Shown here one piece after another: positions 28,122 to 36,894 of a stretch of DNA of 64,000 bases. The position numbers and the translations under genes were made by a program. How positions within the stretch are numbered: the stretch's first letter is position 1; each line of letters starts with the position of its first letter. The DNA comes from FEN-1219 sp039933105 (GTDB taxonomy: Bacteria > Pseudomonadota > Gammaproteobacteria > Steroidobacterales > Rariloculaceae), in assembly GCA_039933105.1 (NCBI GenBank), contig JBDTOT010000004.1:88950-152949 (forward strand), in the 5' to 3' direction. The notes under the pieces are model-generated. The model was not told the origin of the DNA. It saw only the letters and a list, made by a program, of their open reading frames with translations, and did no database searches.

Positions 28122-29282
28122 GTGAGAGAGGTCTTCATCGCCGGCGCCGGACAGACGCCGGTCAACAAGGACAACGGCAGTCGCGGCCGCTATCTCGGCG
28201 CGGCAGCCGTGCAGGCGGCGCTGGCCGATGCCGGCATCGCATCGGCCGCAGTGGGTGCCTTGTTTGTTGGCAACATGCTGTCCGGCATTCTCGCGAATCA
28301 GCAGCAGCTCGGCGGACTGATCGCGGACTATTCCGGCATGGCCGGAATCGAAGCCGTGACAATCGAAGCCGCGTGCGCGTCGGGCGGCGCCGCTGCACGC
28401 ATGGCCTATCTCGCAGTCGCCGGCGGCGTTCACGACGTGGTCGTGGTGTGCGGCGTAGAGCGCATGACCCACGTCGAACGCGACACCGTCACACGCGCGT
28501 TGGCAACCGCGGCCGACTGGGAGCTCGAAGGCGTCTGCGGCGAATCGTTTCTCTCCCTGAACGCCAAGCTCATGCGTGCGTATATGGACAAGCACGGCGT
28601 CGAGGCCGAACGATTCGCGCCGTTCGCGATCAACGCTCACAGGAATGCGCAGAGCAACCCCAACGCGTTGCTGCGCAAAGCCCTGGACATCGACACGTAT
28701 CGCGCTTCCCGCCTCGTGGCCGATCCCATTCGTCTCTTCGATGTCTCGCCGATCTGCAACGGCGCGGCGGCGCTCGTGCTCGTGGCGCCTCACCTCGCAA
28801 CCGAGGCGCATGCGCGAGTCCGGATCGCGGGCTCCGCGCTGGCGACGGCGCCCCTCGCACTATCGCGGCGTACCGATCCGCTGAAGCTCACCGCCGTCGA
28901 GAGCTCTACTGAGCGCGCGCTGCGCCAGGCCGGTGTCGCTCACGCGGATATCGACTTGTTCGAACCGCACGACGCGTACACGATCATGACGGCGCTGATC
29001 CTCGAAGCTGCCGGCTTCGCAGCTCCGGGCGCCGGGCTCGACTGGGCTCACGAAGAACGCATTGGGCTTTCCGGCGATCTGCCGCTCACGACATTCGGCG
29101 GGTTGAAAGCGCGGGGCCACCCCGTCGGCGCAAGTGGCTGTTATCAGCTCACCGAAGCGTTCCTGCAACTCAGCGAGCGCGCTGGGAAGAACCAGGTGGG
29201 CGGCGCGCAGGTCGCATTGGTCCAGAACATCGGCGGCACGGGCGCGACGGTCGCGACCCACGTGTTGATCCGCGACGCGTGA
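28122..29282 (+). CDS. Thiolase family protein (SCP-x type acetyl-CoA acetyltransferase)
   Basis: Condensing or degradative thiolase of 386 residues. The nucleophile Cys is in EAACASGGAA; the C-terminal GGLKARGHPVGASG supplies the catalytic His, and the usual second-cysteine region is replaced by ALVQNIGGTGATV as in SCP-x/lipid-transfer thiolases. I choose GTG at 28122 (GGGGG just upstream, family length); ATG at 28104 or 28077 are alternatives. Related proteins act in beta-oxidation of branched or sterol side chains. Substrate here is unknown. Confidence 0.85.
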   Translation: MREVFIAGAGQTPVNKDNGSRGRYLGAAAVQAALADAGIASAAVGALFVGNMLSGILANQQQLGGLIADYSGMAGIEAVTIEAACASGGAAARMAYLAVAGGVHDVVVVCGVERMTHVERDTVTRALATAADWELEGVCGESFLSLNAKLMRAYMDKHGVEAERFAPFAINAHRNAQSNPNALLRKALDIDTYRASRLVADPIRLFDVSPICNGAAALVLVAPHLATEAHARVRIAGSALATAPLALSRRTDPLKLTAVESSTERALRQAGVAHADIDLFEPHDAYTIMTALILEAAGFAAPGAGLDWAHEERIGLSGDLPLTTFGGLKARGHPVGASGCYQLTEAFLQLSERAGKNQVGGAQVALVQNIGGTGATVATHVLIRDA

Positions 29283-29361
29283 AACCGCAGCGATGCGATA
29301 AAGTGCTAGCCTATTCCGCCCGCCGCACCCGGCGCGGCCACTAAGAAAAGAGGACTCGAGC

Positions 29362-29745
29362 ATGGCAGACGAGCTTGGCGACGCCGATATCGCGATGGAT
29401 CGCACCGGTCTCTATCGAGAGGAGACCTTCACCGACCGGCGCGTCGGTACTCTTCAACGACTGACACCCGTCACGCCTGCCGGCGACACGGACACCGCGC
29501 GCCCGGTGGTGTACGTCGGCCAGACACAGGTGCTGACGCCGGCCGGCGCACTGCCGCTGTCGTTCGAGGTACCGGCCACTTCACTGGACGACGCCATCAC
29601 GAAATTCGGCGACATGGCCCGAGACGCGCTCGCACGTACCGTGCGCCGCCTCGAGGAGTTACGCCGCGAGCAGGCGTCGTCGATCATCGTGCCGGGCTCT
29701 GCCCCACCCGGCGGGTCTGCGCCACGCGGCGGATTGATTCGCTAG
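29362..29745 (+). CDS. Hypothetical protein
   Basis: A 127-residue soluble protein I do not recognise. It has an Asp/Glu-rich start (MADELGDADIAMD), a central strand-rich region and a basic amphipathic helix (about 72-100, FGDMARDALARTVRRLEELR). The tail is Gly/Pro-rich (SAPPGGSAPRGG). GAGGA precedes the ATG. The SnoaL-like gene follows after 2 nt, so they are probably one operon. Confidence 0.7.
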   Translation: MADELGDADIAMDRTGLYREETFTDRRVGTLQRLTPVTPAGDTDTARPVVYVGQTQVLTPAGALPLSFEVPATSLDDAITKFGDMARDALARTVRRLEELRREQASSIIVPGSAPPGGSAPRGGLIR

Positions 29746-29747
29746 CG

Positions 29748-30362
29748 ATGGAGCAAGCATTGCTCGATCGGCTCGCGATCACGCAGGTCGTCAACGACTG
29801 GGTGCTCTGGAGCGATTCCGGCGACTGGCAGCGCTTCGCGACCGTGTGGCACGACGACGGCTGGATGACGGCCACGTGGTTCCAGGGTCCCGCCACTGAG
29901 TTTCAGAAGGCTCGGCGCGCCGGCTTCGAGCGCGGTGTCAGCATCATTCATTTTCTGGGCGGCATGACCTGCGATGTCTCGGGCACGCGCGCGATTGCGC
30001 AGACCAAGATGACGATCAATCAGCGCGCAGCCGTAGACGGGATCGTCGCCGACGTCGTGTGCACGGGACGGTTCTACGACTTCTTCGATAAGCGCGAGGA
30101 ACGTTGGGCCATCGTTCGCCGCCAACCGATCTACGAGAAGGACCGGCTAGACCCCGTCGAGCCCGGCACGAAGCTCCCGCTCGACGCCGCACTGCTGGCG
30201 CGCTTCCCCGAAGGCTACAGGCACCTTGGCTATCTGCAAACCAAGGCGGGCTTCAACGTGCGGCTTGGATTGCCGGGATTGCGCGGCCCCGAAGTGCAGA
30301 AGCTCTATGCCGAGGGCGCCGCTTGGCTTGCTGGCTCCGCGAAACCGGGCGAACCGCTCTAA
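29748..30362 (+). CDS. SnoaL-like (NTF2-fold) protein
   Basis: A 204-residue protein with an NTF2/SnoaL-like alpha+beta cone fold suggested by ITQVVNDWVLWSDSGDWQRFATVWHDD at the N-terminus and TGRFYDFFDKREERWAIVRRQPIYE in the last strands. Such folds serve as ring-hydroxylase small subunits, isomerases or ligand binders. The extension after residue 135 is unusual for a minimal SnoaL domain. Function unknown. Confidence 0.75.
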   Translation: MEQALLDRLAITQVVNDWVLWSDSGDWQRFATVWHDDGWMTATWFQGPATEFQKARRAGFERGVSIIHFLGGMTCDVSGTRAIAQTKMTINQRAAVDGIVADVVCTGRFYDFFDKREERWAIVRRQPIYEKDRLDPVEPGTKLPLDAALLARFPEGYRHLGYLQTKAGFNVRLGLPGLRGPEVQKLYAEGAAWLAGSAKPGEPL

Positions 30363-30935
30363 CTACGGCAGCTGCGTCACGAGATCGGCCGCGGGTTTAC
30401 GGTGCTGCGTCGGCACGACTTTCGGTTTGCCGTACCAAATGAAACCGACGACGGACTCTTTCGCGTGTTCGATGCCGAGCAAGGCGTAGAAACGCGGGTC
30501 GCGTGTGATACCGCCCGTAGTCCACTTGGTACCGATGCCGCGCTCCCACAAATACAACGCGAGATTCTGCGCGGCGCAGCAACATGCCGCGTAGTCCTCG
30601 CGCTCGACCAGCGCGTCGTCGCTACGGCGCGTCGTGAGCACGAGGAACCCGGGGACGCCGTCGAGCCGCGCTCGACGCACGGGACCCGCTCGCTCGCCTT
30701 TTTTCGCGATGTCGAGCTCCACCGCTAGATCGGTCACGCTGCGACGCGTGTTGGGCCCAATTAGATAGAAGCGCCACGGCTGCGTGAGCCGGTGGTTCGG
30801 CGCCCAGCGAGCGACCTCGATCGCTTCCAGCAGCAACGCATTCGGCACGGGGTCCGACTCGTAGAGATCGACCGAGCGGCGGCCGCGGATCAATGCGGCG
30901 ACGTGCTCGACGCTGGCTGCGGTAGATGACGCCAT
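30363..30935 (-). CDS. Nitroreductase family protein
   Basis: FMN-dependent oxidoreductase of 190 residues. FMN-binding N-terminal motif RRSVDLYESDPVP, APNHRLTQPWRF typical of the YdjA-like group, and C-terminal GIGTKWTTGGITRDPRF...GFIWYGKP. A run of three cysteines (AACCCAAQN) lies where homologues usually have small residues. It is convergent with the SnoaL gene with no gap. Confidence 0.88.
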   Translation of the reverse strand: MASSTAASVEHVAALIRGRRSVDLYESDPVPNALLLEAIEVARWAPNHRLTQPWRFYLIGPNTRRSVTDLAVELDIAKKGERAGPVRRARLDGVPGFLVLTTRRSDDALVEREDYAACCCAAQNLALYLWERGIGTKWTTGGITRDPRFYALLGIEHAKESVVGFIWYGKPKVVPTQHRKPAADLVTQLP

Positions 30936-31075
30936 TCGACTGGACTCCGTGTGCGCGAAACGACGGCGGCCACCTTAGCATGAGCGCTGTGCGCTCAGTG
31001 CCGGGCTGCACAGTCGACACGTAGTGCCGCGACTGCGAGAATTCCCGCTCGTTTTTCCGCCAGAGTACTCATGCA

Positions 31076-32203
31076 TTGAGCGACAGCATCGACACGGTCG
31101 TCATCGGCGCCGGCGTCGTCGGTCTCGCGATCGCGCGCGAGCTTGCCCTCGCGGGTCGCGAGGTCATCGTTCTAGAGAAGAACGCCGCGATCGGCGAGGA
31201 GACATCGGCGCGCAACTCCGAGGTGATCCACGCAGGACTCTACTATCCGCGTGGCAGCCTCAAGGCGCGTTTCTGCGTCGAAGGCCGTGAGCGGCTCTAC
31301 GAATACTGCGAAGCCAAGCACGTGCCGCATCGGCGCTGCGGCAAGTTGCTCGTGGCGACCCATGCGGGCCAAGTTGGAAAACTCGAGACTGTCCGTGCGG
31401 CCGCAGCGACGAACGGTGTCACGGAACTCGAGATGCTATCCGTGCACGACGTGCAGCGACTCGAGCCGCAGGTGCACGCGTTGGCCGGGCTCCTGTCGCC
31501 GTCGACCGGCATCATCGACAGCCACGCGTTCATGCTCGCGTTGCAGGGCGACCTCGAGGCTGCCGGCGGCGCAATCGCAACGCATTGCCGGTTCACCGCC
31601 GCGGCAAAGGACGCGGCGAAATTGCGGCTCACATGCGACACAGCCGACGGCCCGTTTACGCTAAGCGCAGGCACCGTCGTGAATGCAGCCGGGCTGCATG
31701 CGACGCGCGTCGCTCAACTGCTCGGCGCAGCGGAGCAAACAATTCCACGAACGCACTTCGCAAAGGGCAGCTACTTCACGTACACGGGCCGCAGCCCGTT
31801 CACACGTCTCGTGTATCCGCTGCCCGAGGACGGCGGCCTCGGCGTGCATGCCACCCTCGATCTCGCCGGGCGCGTGCGCTTCGGTCCCGACGTCGAGTGG
31901 CTTGCCGAGGGCGTCGATCCGGAGTCGCTCGACTACGCAGTGGATCCCGCGCGCGCTGCCGCGTTCTATGGCGCAATCCGTAGTTACTGGCCGGCTCTTC
32001 CCGACGGCGGACTCTCATCGGCGTATTCGGGTATTCGCCCGAAGATTTCAGGCCGCGGTGAGGCGGCCGCGGATTTTTCGGTCCGCGTCCGCACCGAGCG
32101 AGGCAGTGCATCTCTCGCGCAGCTGTTCGGCATCGAATCGCCGGGGCTGACGTCGGCGCTCGCCATTGGCGCTCACGTCGCGGAACTGCTGCGCGCGGTC
32201 TGA
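31076..32203 (+). CDS. LhgO-like FAD-dependent oxidase
   Basis: FAD-dependent DAO-family enzyme of 375 residues. It resembles L-2-hydroxyglutarate oxidase: dinucleotide site VVIGAGVVGLAIARELA, SARNSEVIHAGLYYP, NAAGLHATRVAQLLG, KGSYFTYTG and GLGVHATLDLAGRVRFGPDVEW. The frame has no ATG; TTG at 31076 is used because an ATG at 31071 is out of frame and stops at once. It is about 45 residues shorter than E. coli LhgO, as in the short bacterial branch. Substrate is inferred from the family. Confidence 0.85.
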   Translation: MSDSIDTVVIGAGVVGLAIARELALAGREVIVLEKNAAIGEETSARNSEVIHAGLYYPRGSLKARFCVEGRERLYEYCEAKHVPHRRCGKLLVATHAGQVGKLETVRAAAATNGVTELEMLSVHDVQRLEPQVHALAGLLSPSTGIIDSHAFMLALQGDLEAAGGAIATHCRFTAAAKDAAKLRLTCDTADGPFTLSAGTVVNAAGLHATRVAQLLGAAEQTIPRTHFAKGSYFTYTGRSPFTRLVYPLPEDGGLGVHATLDLAGRVRFGPDVEWLAEGVDPESLDYAVDPARAAAFYGAIRSYWPALPDGGLSSAYSGIRPKISGRGEAAADFSVRVRTERGSASLAQLFGIESPGLTSALAIGAHVAELLRAV

Positions 32204-32210
32204 GCGGAGC

Positions 32211-33482
32211 TCACCCACCTTCGATGAGATCGGCATACGCCGTCTTGACGCTCTGACCGGTGTCGTTGTCTTCCGTCCACACAAACACCACCCGCTGGCC
32301 GCTGCGCTTCATCTGCGGCACGGTGTCGGGGCGGCTCGCGTGTGTCGTGCCGACGACCTGCCGCTCGCCGAGATCCCCGTTGCGCGCAACGGCGCGGACA
32401 GCAAGCTCTGCACGCCCATCCGCGGCGCGCCGCCACCAGCTGACGAATGCGCGGCCGTCGTCCGTGAGCACAACGCCGACCTGACCAAAAGCACCATCGC
32501 CGTCAATCTCCACCGGAGCGGCGAAGCTGGCGCCGCCATCGCTCGAGCGCGCGAAGCGCACATGACCGTGACCGTCCGCCGCGGTGAACCACGCGGCCAC
32601 GACGCCGTTGTCTTTAGCATCGAGCGCTGGCCCATTGACTGGGCAGCCTGCGATCTGCCAATTGTCCGGGCCAAGGCGCGCCGGCTCCGACCAACCACTG
32701 GAGGTTCGCACTCGAACTGCAACGTCGCGAATCTCCGTCGCGCTGCGATCTCGATATACGACGGCGGCACCTTCCGCTGTCAGCGCGACGTCGGTACGAC
32801 AGCAATCGCACACGAGGTTGTCGATAACGCCCTGCTCGAGCAGTTGGCCATTGGCGCCGAGAAATGCGTAGCGCAAGCTCGTACCGGCGGGTTCCCCGGC
32901 GGCCGACTCCGGCTCGTCGTTGGCTTCGTCGCGGCCGTCGAGCCACACGGCTCCGGCACGCTCCCCGTCGCGAAACCAGCTGACGAAACCGTGCTCGCTC
33001 GCGGTCGCATCGTCGTTCAATAGCAGCGGAACGCTCCACGTGGCGCCCGCATCGGCGGACACGGCGACGCGAATGTCGTACGCGGCCGCTGACGCTGGTG
33101 ACTGCACGCGCCAGTCGGCAACCCACAGACGCTGCGACAACGCTTGCACTGACGGCAAGTCGGCGGCCGATATGACCCAGTCTCGTCCTTGCGCGACCAC
33201 CGCAGTGCCGGTCCAGTCGTCCCCAGTGAGGCGCGCATATTTCAGCGCGAAATCGCCCGCGTCGCCGACCGGTTCGGCCCAACTCAAGATCAACGACCCG
33301 GTGGCATCGCGAGACAACCGCGGCTCCCCGCCGTTTGCGCCTACGGGCGATGCGAGCGCATGTATAGGTCCGAGCGCGGCACGCGACGTGGAGCCAGCTA
33401 CCGCCGACGGCGGCGCACGGCTGCATGCCGTCAGCGCCAGCGACGCCAGCATCAAGGCACAGAATCGCAACGTTAGGGCCAC
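32211..33482 (-). CDS. BNR/sialidase-like beta-propeller lipoprotein
   Basis: A 423-residue exported protein, GTG start with AGGGAG upstream. The signal peptide ends in lipobox LALTAC. The body is a six-bladed-type propeller with Asp-box repeats (SADAGATWS, SSDGGASFA). The motifs VCDCCRTD and AGCPVNGPAL are conserved in a family of secreted sialidase-fold proteins whose enzymatic role is not established. True sialidase catalytic residues are not evident. It follows the methyltransferase gene by 9 nt. Confidence 0.75.
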   Translation of the reverse strand: MALTLRFCALMLASLALTACSRAPPSAVAGSTSRAALGPIHALASPVGANGGEPRLSRDATGSLILSWAEPVGDAGDFALKYARLTGDDWTGTAVVAQGRDWVISAADLPSVQALSQRLWVADWRVQSPASAAAYDIRVAVSADAGATWSVPLLLNDDATASEHGFVSWFRDGERAGAVWLDGRDEANDEPESAAGEPAGTSLRYAFLGANGQLLEQGVIDNLVCDCCRTDVALTAEGAAVVYRDRSATEIRDVAVRVRTSSGWSEPARLGPDNWQIAGCPVNGPALDAKDNGVVAAWFTAADGHGHVRFARSSDGGASFAAPVEIDGDGAFGQVGVVLTDDGRAFVSWWRRAADGRAELAVRAVARNGDLGERQVVGTTHASRPDTVPQMKRSGQRVVFVWTEDNDTGQSVKTAYADLIEGG

Positions 33483-33491
33483 CGCGGCTCC

Positions 33492-34085
33492 CTAGCCGGC
33501 CGAACGCGTGAGTCGGTACACAAAGGCAGGCGGCAAATTGAGCGCCGCGATACCGAGGAGCACGCTGTCGACGTTGAGTTTGCGTCTCGTCTCACGATCG
33601 ATCGGGCACCGGCCCCCATACGTGAACTGCTGGTAAGAGCCGCCCGTGCGGAGCAGCGCGAGAATCTCATACAGCAGCTCGAATCGCTGATCTGGCGAGA
33701 ACAACAACAGCGGCAAGCCGCTGATGACGAAATCGTACTTGAGACCGGGCGGCAGTTCCCGACTCAGCGCCAGCGCGTCGGCCGCAAACACATGGCAACC
33801 GACGAAGCGCTTGCGCAGAATCGCCGCGAGCTCGGGATCTCGCTCCACGAGATACAGATTTGCAGGCTGCACACCCTTGGCAAGCAGAGCTTCCGTCAGG
33901 GAGCCCGTGCCAACCCCGAGCTCGAGCACCGTCGAAGTAGAGGTAACTCCGGTCGCGATGAGCCGCGCCAGGGCACGACCGCTCGGAGCCACGGCGCCCA
34001 TCGAGCGCGGATCGCGAAGCCAGCCGCGAAAAAAATGCCGGAAATGTCGGCGTCCCGGTGGCGACTCTGCCTCCTGCATCTTCAC
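33492..34085 (-). CDS. Class I SAM methyltransferase (PmtA-like)
   Basis: SAM-dependent methyltransferase of 197 residues from GTG at 34085 (AAGGA 7 nt upstream; GTG 34109 and ATG 34079 are alternatives). Motif I VLELGVGTGSLT, acidic strand end YLVERDPE, and DFVISGLPLLLF. RHFFRGWLRDPRSMGAVAPSG at the N-terminus is typical of phosphatidylethanolamine N-methyltransferase PmtA and KsgA-like enzymes. Lipid methylation is the likely but unproven role. Confidence 0.8.
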   Translation of the reverse strand: MKMQEAESPPGRRHFRHFFRGWLRDPRSMGAVAPSGRALARLIATGVTSTSTVLELGVGTGSLTEALLAKGVQPANLYLVERDPELAAILRKRFVGCHVFAADALALSRELPPGLKYDFVISGLPLLLFSPDQRFELLYEILALLRTGGSYQQFTYGGRCPIDRETRRKLNVDSVLLGIAALNLPPAFVYRLTRSAG

Positions 34086-34129
34086 GTCGTCTTCCTTGGG
34101 TAGTGCCACATGCCGCTCGATGATGTTGG

Positions 34130-34732
34130 TCAGTTAGGTGTGATGCGAACGTCGCGGAACATTACACGGCCCGCCGCGTATTGCAGGGCGATGGGTCCGG
34201 CCGCGAACTTGTCGTCTTCAGTGTCGACTGTGACCTGCCCGTTTAGCTTTACGAGCAAGTGTTTGCCATGTGCCGCAATCTGATACCTATTCCAACGATT
34301 GGCGGTGTCGAGCATCACGAGAGGCTTCGCAACACCGACGATGGCGCCTGTGCGATAGGCGGGATCGGGCCGGTGATCGAAGATGTTGACCTCATAGCAC
34401 GTAGCCGCGCCGATCTGAGCGGGATTCGCGCAGCGGATGAACACGCCGCTGTTCGTGTCCGGGGTATCCCAAAACTCGAGTTCGAGATCGAAGTCCTCGT
34501 ACACGCCATTCGTCAGCAAGAATCCCGTGCCCATATCGGCCTGAACGGCGCCATTGACGATTTGCCAATTTGCATCGCCGATGCGGCCCCAGCCCCCGAG
34601 ACTCGACCCATCGAACAACGTTTGCCAGACGACCGTCGGCGCGTTGGCAGCAGCGGCTGGTTGTTCGTGACCCGACGAACAGCCCGAGAGACCGATCGCG
34701 ACCACGACCACCACCCGCAAGAGCGACGACAT
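34130..34732 (-). CDS. DUF1080-like (3-keto-disaccharide hydrolase) lipoprotein
   Basis: A 200-residue exported protein. The start ATG 34732 has GGGGGA upstream. The signal peptide ends in lipobox IGLSGC. The mature part is a concanavalin-like beta sandwich: TLFDGSSLGGWGRIGDANWQIVNGAV and FDLELEFWDTPDTNSGVFIRC match DUF1080. Family members act on keto-sugars or bind glycans. First of a likely three-gene operon with the methyltransferase and the BNR lipoprotein. A longer frame to 34834 is less likely. Confidence 0.8.
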   Translation of the reverse strand: MSSLLRVVVVVAIGLSGCSSGHEQPAAAANAPTVVWQTLFDGSSLGGWGRIGDANWQIVNGAVQADMGTGFLLTNGVYEDFDLELEFWDTPDTNSGVFIRCANPAQIGAATCYEVNIFDHRPDPAYRTGAIVGVAKPLVMLDTANRWNRYQIAAHGKHLLVKLNGQVTVDTEDDKFAAGPIALQYAAGRVMFRDVRITPN

Positions 34733-34883
34733 TCGGTCCCCCGATACTCGTACACGGTGCTCACGCGCGTCCCTTGGAACCCCCAACGCGCGCAAGCCCT
34801 TGGCTTGCGAGGAGCTTAGCAGCCTGGCGAACACTATTGGCGCTCAGCATGGCGCCTAGCGGCGAATTCTGGCGTTTTTTTGA

Positions 34884-34959
34884 TGGTGCCGGCGGAGGGA
34901 CTCGAACCCCCGACCCCCCGCTTACGAAGCGGATGCTCTACCAACTGAGCTACGCCGGC
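34884..34959 (-). tRNA. tRNA-Thr (CGT anticodon)
   Basis: 76-nt cloverleaf on the minus strand. Acceptor GCCGGCG/CGCCGGC, D-arm GCTC AGTTGGTA GAGC, anticodon stem-loop CCGC-TTCGTAA-GCGG with anticodon CGT (reads ACG), T-arm GGGGG TTCGAGT CCCTC (one G-T pair), encoded 3' CCA (34884-34886). Confidence 0.95.
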
Positions 34960-34992
34960 AGTTTGCGGGCGTATTGTGCCTGAGCGCGCCCC

Positions 34993-35412
34993 TTATCGCA
35001 CCCCAGTTTGGCCCTTCCCGCGGATTCGAATGACTACATCGACGCCGGTCTGCTCCGTTCCTGCGGGCAGTGACGCTGCGACATCCAACGTCACAGCATC
35101 GAGCGGAATGTCCGTGAGCTCGCCGGTATCGACGTTGAAGAAGTGATGGTGGGCATCGATCGACGAATCGTAGAACTGGCGCGCCGGGTCCACCTCGACT
35201 GTGCGCGCGAGGCCACGTTCGCAGAACAGGTTCAGCGTGTTGTAAACCGTGGCCTTCGACACGCGCGAACCGCTGGCGCGCAACCCGGCGATGATTTGGT
35301 CCGCGGACAAATGTTGCGGCCGTGCGAACAGCAGCAGGCCGACCTCAATGCGCTGTGCGGTCGGCAGGACACCACGGCTCAAGAGCCGCTGCGTGACTTC
35401 GTCTTTGTTCAT
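34993..35412 (-). CDS. Fur-family transcriptional regulator (Irr/PerR-like)
   Basis: DNA-binding metal- or haem-responsive regulator of 139 residues. Winged helix around RLLSRGVLPTAQRIEVGLLLF and recognition helix SKATVYNTLNLF. The regulatory half has HHHFFNVDTGEL; the HHH is like the haem-responsive motif of Irr. The CxxC zinc pairs of Fur are missing. ATG 35412 has AAGGG upstream; a longer frame to 35475 covers the promoter. Target genes are unknown; it is divergent from the pilin cluster. Confidence 0.85.
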   Translation of the reverse strand: MNKDEVTQRLLSRGVLPTAQRIEVGLLLFARPQHLSADQIIAGLRASGSRVSKATVYNTLNLFCERGLARTVEVDPARQFYDSSIDAHHHFFNVDTGELTDIPLDAVTLDVAASLPAGTEQTGVDVVIRIRGKGQTGVR

Positions 35413-35445
35413 CGTCAGACCCTTAGAAGAATCAGCGACTTGCGC

Positions 35446-35475
35446 AGTATACCCAGACGCACCGCTTAAGCGCAA
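35446..35475 (-). promoter_or_regulatory. Candidate promoter of the Fur-family gene with palindrome
   Basis: TATACT (35451-35446) as -10 and TTGCGC (35475-35470) as -35 with an 18-nt spacer, on the minus strand. A 10-bp palindrome CGCTTAAGCG (35463-35472) overlaps the -35 and could be an operator, perhaps autoregulatory. Confidence 0.4.
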
Positions 35476-35589
35476 AACCCACTGCGAGCGGACACGCCAA
35501 TCGCATTGTCGACGAACTCGCCAGTTTCTGCGATCGATCGAGATCCCCGCCCTGCACTACGTTCGACGATCCCTTCCTCGGGAACGCCG

Positions 35590-36129
35590 ATGCAGCGCAC
35601 CACCGGTTTCACCTTGCTCGAACTGCTCGGCACCCTCGCGGTCGCAGGAATACTCATGGCCCTTGCCGTGCCGAGCTTTCGCAGCATCGTCCTCGATTCG
35701 CGCCGCACGGCCGACGTCAACGCGTTTGTGTTGGCGGTGCAAGTCGCCCGCAGCGAAGCCGCAAAACGCAGCCACTCCGTGATCCTCTGTAAAACGCTCG
35801 ATTGGCGTCGGTGCGGAGGAGCCGAGCTGCGCTTCGATGCGGGCTGGATGGTGTTCGCGAACGTGGACGGCCTCCTGCCGCCCGAGCGCTCGCCAGAGGA
35901 ACCTCTAATCTATGCGCACTCGCCAGAGCTCGACGGCAGTATCGTGGGCAATCGACCATTCTTCGAGTTTCGACCGCTGCTGCGCCGGAGCACGAATGGG
36001 ACCGTCGTGTTCTGCGACCGTCGTGGCACGCCCGCGGCTCGAGCCGTGATCGTCAGCTACACCGGCCGGCCGCGCGTCGACCAGGTGGACCCGGACGGCA
36101 AACCCCTCGTGTGCGCAAGCTTGTCATAA
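35590..36129 (+). CDS. fimT: Minor pseudopilin FimT/GspH family
   Basis: Minor pilin precursor of 179 residues expected at the tip of type IV pili. The prepilin peptidase site is G/FTLLEL after the short leader MQRTT, followed by a hydrophobic helix to about residue 30. The C-terminal GspH-like beta domain has two Cys (VILCKTLDWRRC) and a terminal LVCASLS. A longer frame from 35506 would bury the leader, so ATG 35590 is preferred. First gene of the minor-pilin cluster. Confidence 0.88.
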   Translation: MQRTTGFTLLELLGTLAVAGILMALAVPSFRSIVLDSRRTADVNAFVLAVQVARSEAAKRSHSVILCKTLDWRRCGGAELRFDAGWMVFANVDGLLPPERSPEEPLIYAHSPELDGSIVGNRPFFEFRPLLRRSTNGTVVFCDRRGTPAARAVIVSYTGRPRVDQVDPDGKPLVCASLS

Positions 36130-36220
36130 GCGGGCTACCGACCGCCGCTCGTCCCGCGGACCCGACCGAACGTCGGGCGAAGACCGCCCTCTTCCGTGGG
36201 CTCCTTCATAGTCCGGCCCC

Positions 36221-36883
36221 ATGAACCTTCGCTACCAAACCGGTTTCACGCTCTGGGAGCTGCTGATCACGCTGCTGGTGGCCGGCATCCTGATCGGCAT
36301 CGGCGTACCGAACGTCATGGAGTTCCAGCGCAATAGCGCTATGACAGCCGCTGCCAACCAGCTCTTGACCGGCCTCATTATGGCGCGGACAGAAGCCGTC
36401 AAACGGCAGTCACCAGTGGGCATATGCCTGAGTGCGAACCCGACGGCCGCGACTCCGACGTGCTCACCGAACGCCGTAGCCGACGCCGCGGCCCTCGGCT
36501 TCGTCGTCTGGGTCGACGAGAACAACAACTTCGATGCGAACGGCGCGCGCGACCTGACGAATGCTACCGACGGCAACGGCGTCATTGATGCCAACGAGCT
36601 CGTCCTGATGCGCGAAGTAGCGCCAGGCGGCACGATGCGCGTCTCGGCGAATTGCGGCAACGTCTCTTTCGGACAGAACGGCTTCACGCGGCAGGCAGCG
36701 GCTCTGTGCGCTCCTACCCCGCGCGTCGTTGTCTATTGCGACGATCGCGGCCGCCGCGTCGCGGCCGGCTCCCTGTCGAGTGCGCGCGCGGTCACGGTCG
36801 ATCGACCGGGACGCGGTCAGGTTTTGACAGAGACGGCCGACGTCGACGCCCAGATCGGGGTCGCAGGAGCAACTTGCCCGTGA
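36221..36883 (+). CDS. fimU: Minor pseudopilin FimU/GspH family
   Basis: Second GspH-type minor pilin, 220 residues. Leader MNLRYQT with G/FTLWEL cleavage site and N-terminal helix. The beta domain contains VWVDENNNFDANGARD and DGNGVIDANE (about 97-125), acidic loops with an EF-hand-like look common in this family. FimU is the likely equivalent by position. A 91-nt gap separates it from fimT; pilV follows. Confidence 0.82.
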   Translation: MNLRYQTGFTLWELLITLLVAGILIGIGVPNVMEFQRNSAMTAAANQLLTGLIMARTEAVKRQSPVGICLSANPTAATPTCSPNAVADAAALGFVVWVDENNNFDANGARDLTNATDGNGVIDANELVLMREVAPGGTMRVSANCGNVSFGQNGFTRQAAALCAPTPRVVVYCDDRGRRVAAGSLSSARAVTVDRPGRGQVLTETADVDAQIGVAGATCP

Positions 36884-36894
36884 GGACGCTCCAC

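Noticed and set aside
34875..34881. T-run after a short GC repeat as a plus-strand terminator
   Set aside because: No plus-strand gene ends upstream and the pairing is only about 4 bp.
34570..34983. Plus-strand ORF ending GGTRTPDPPLTKRMLYQLSYAG
   Set aside because: It reads through the antisense of tRNA-Thr and overlaps the DUF1080-like gene; it is a well-known artefact.
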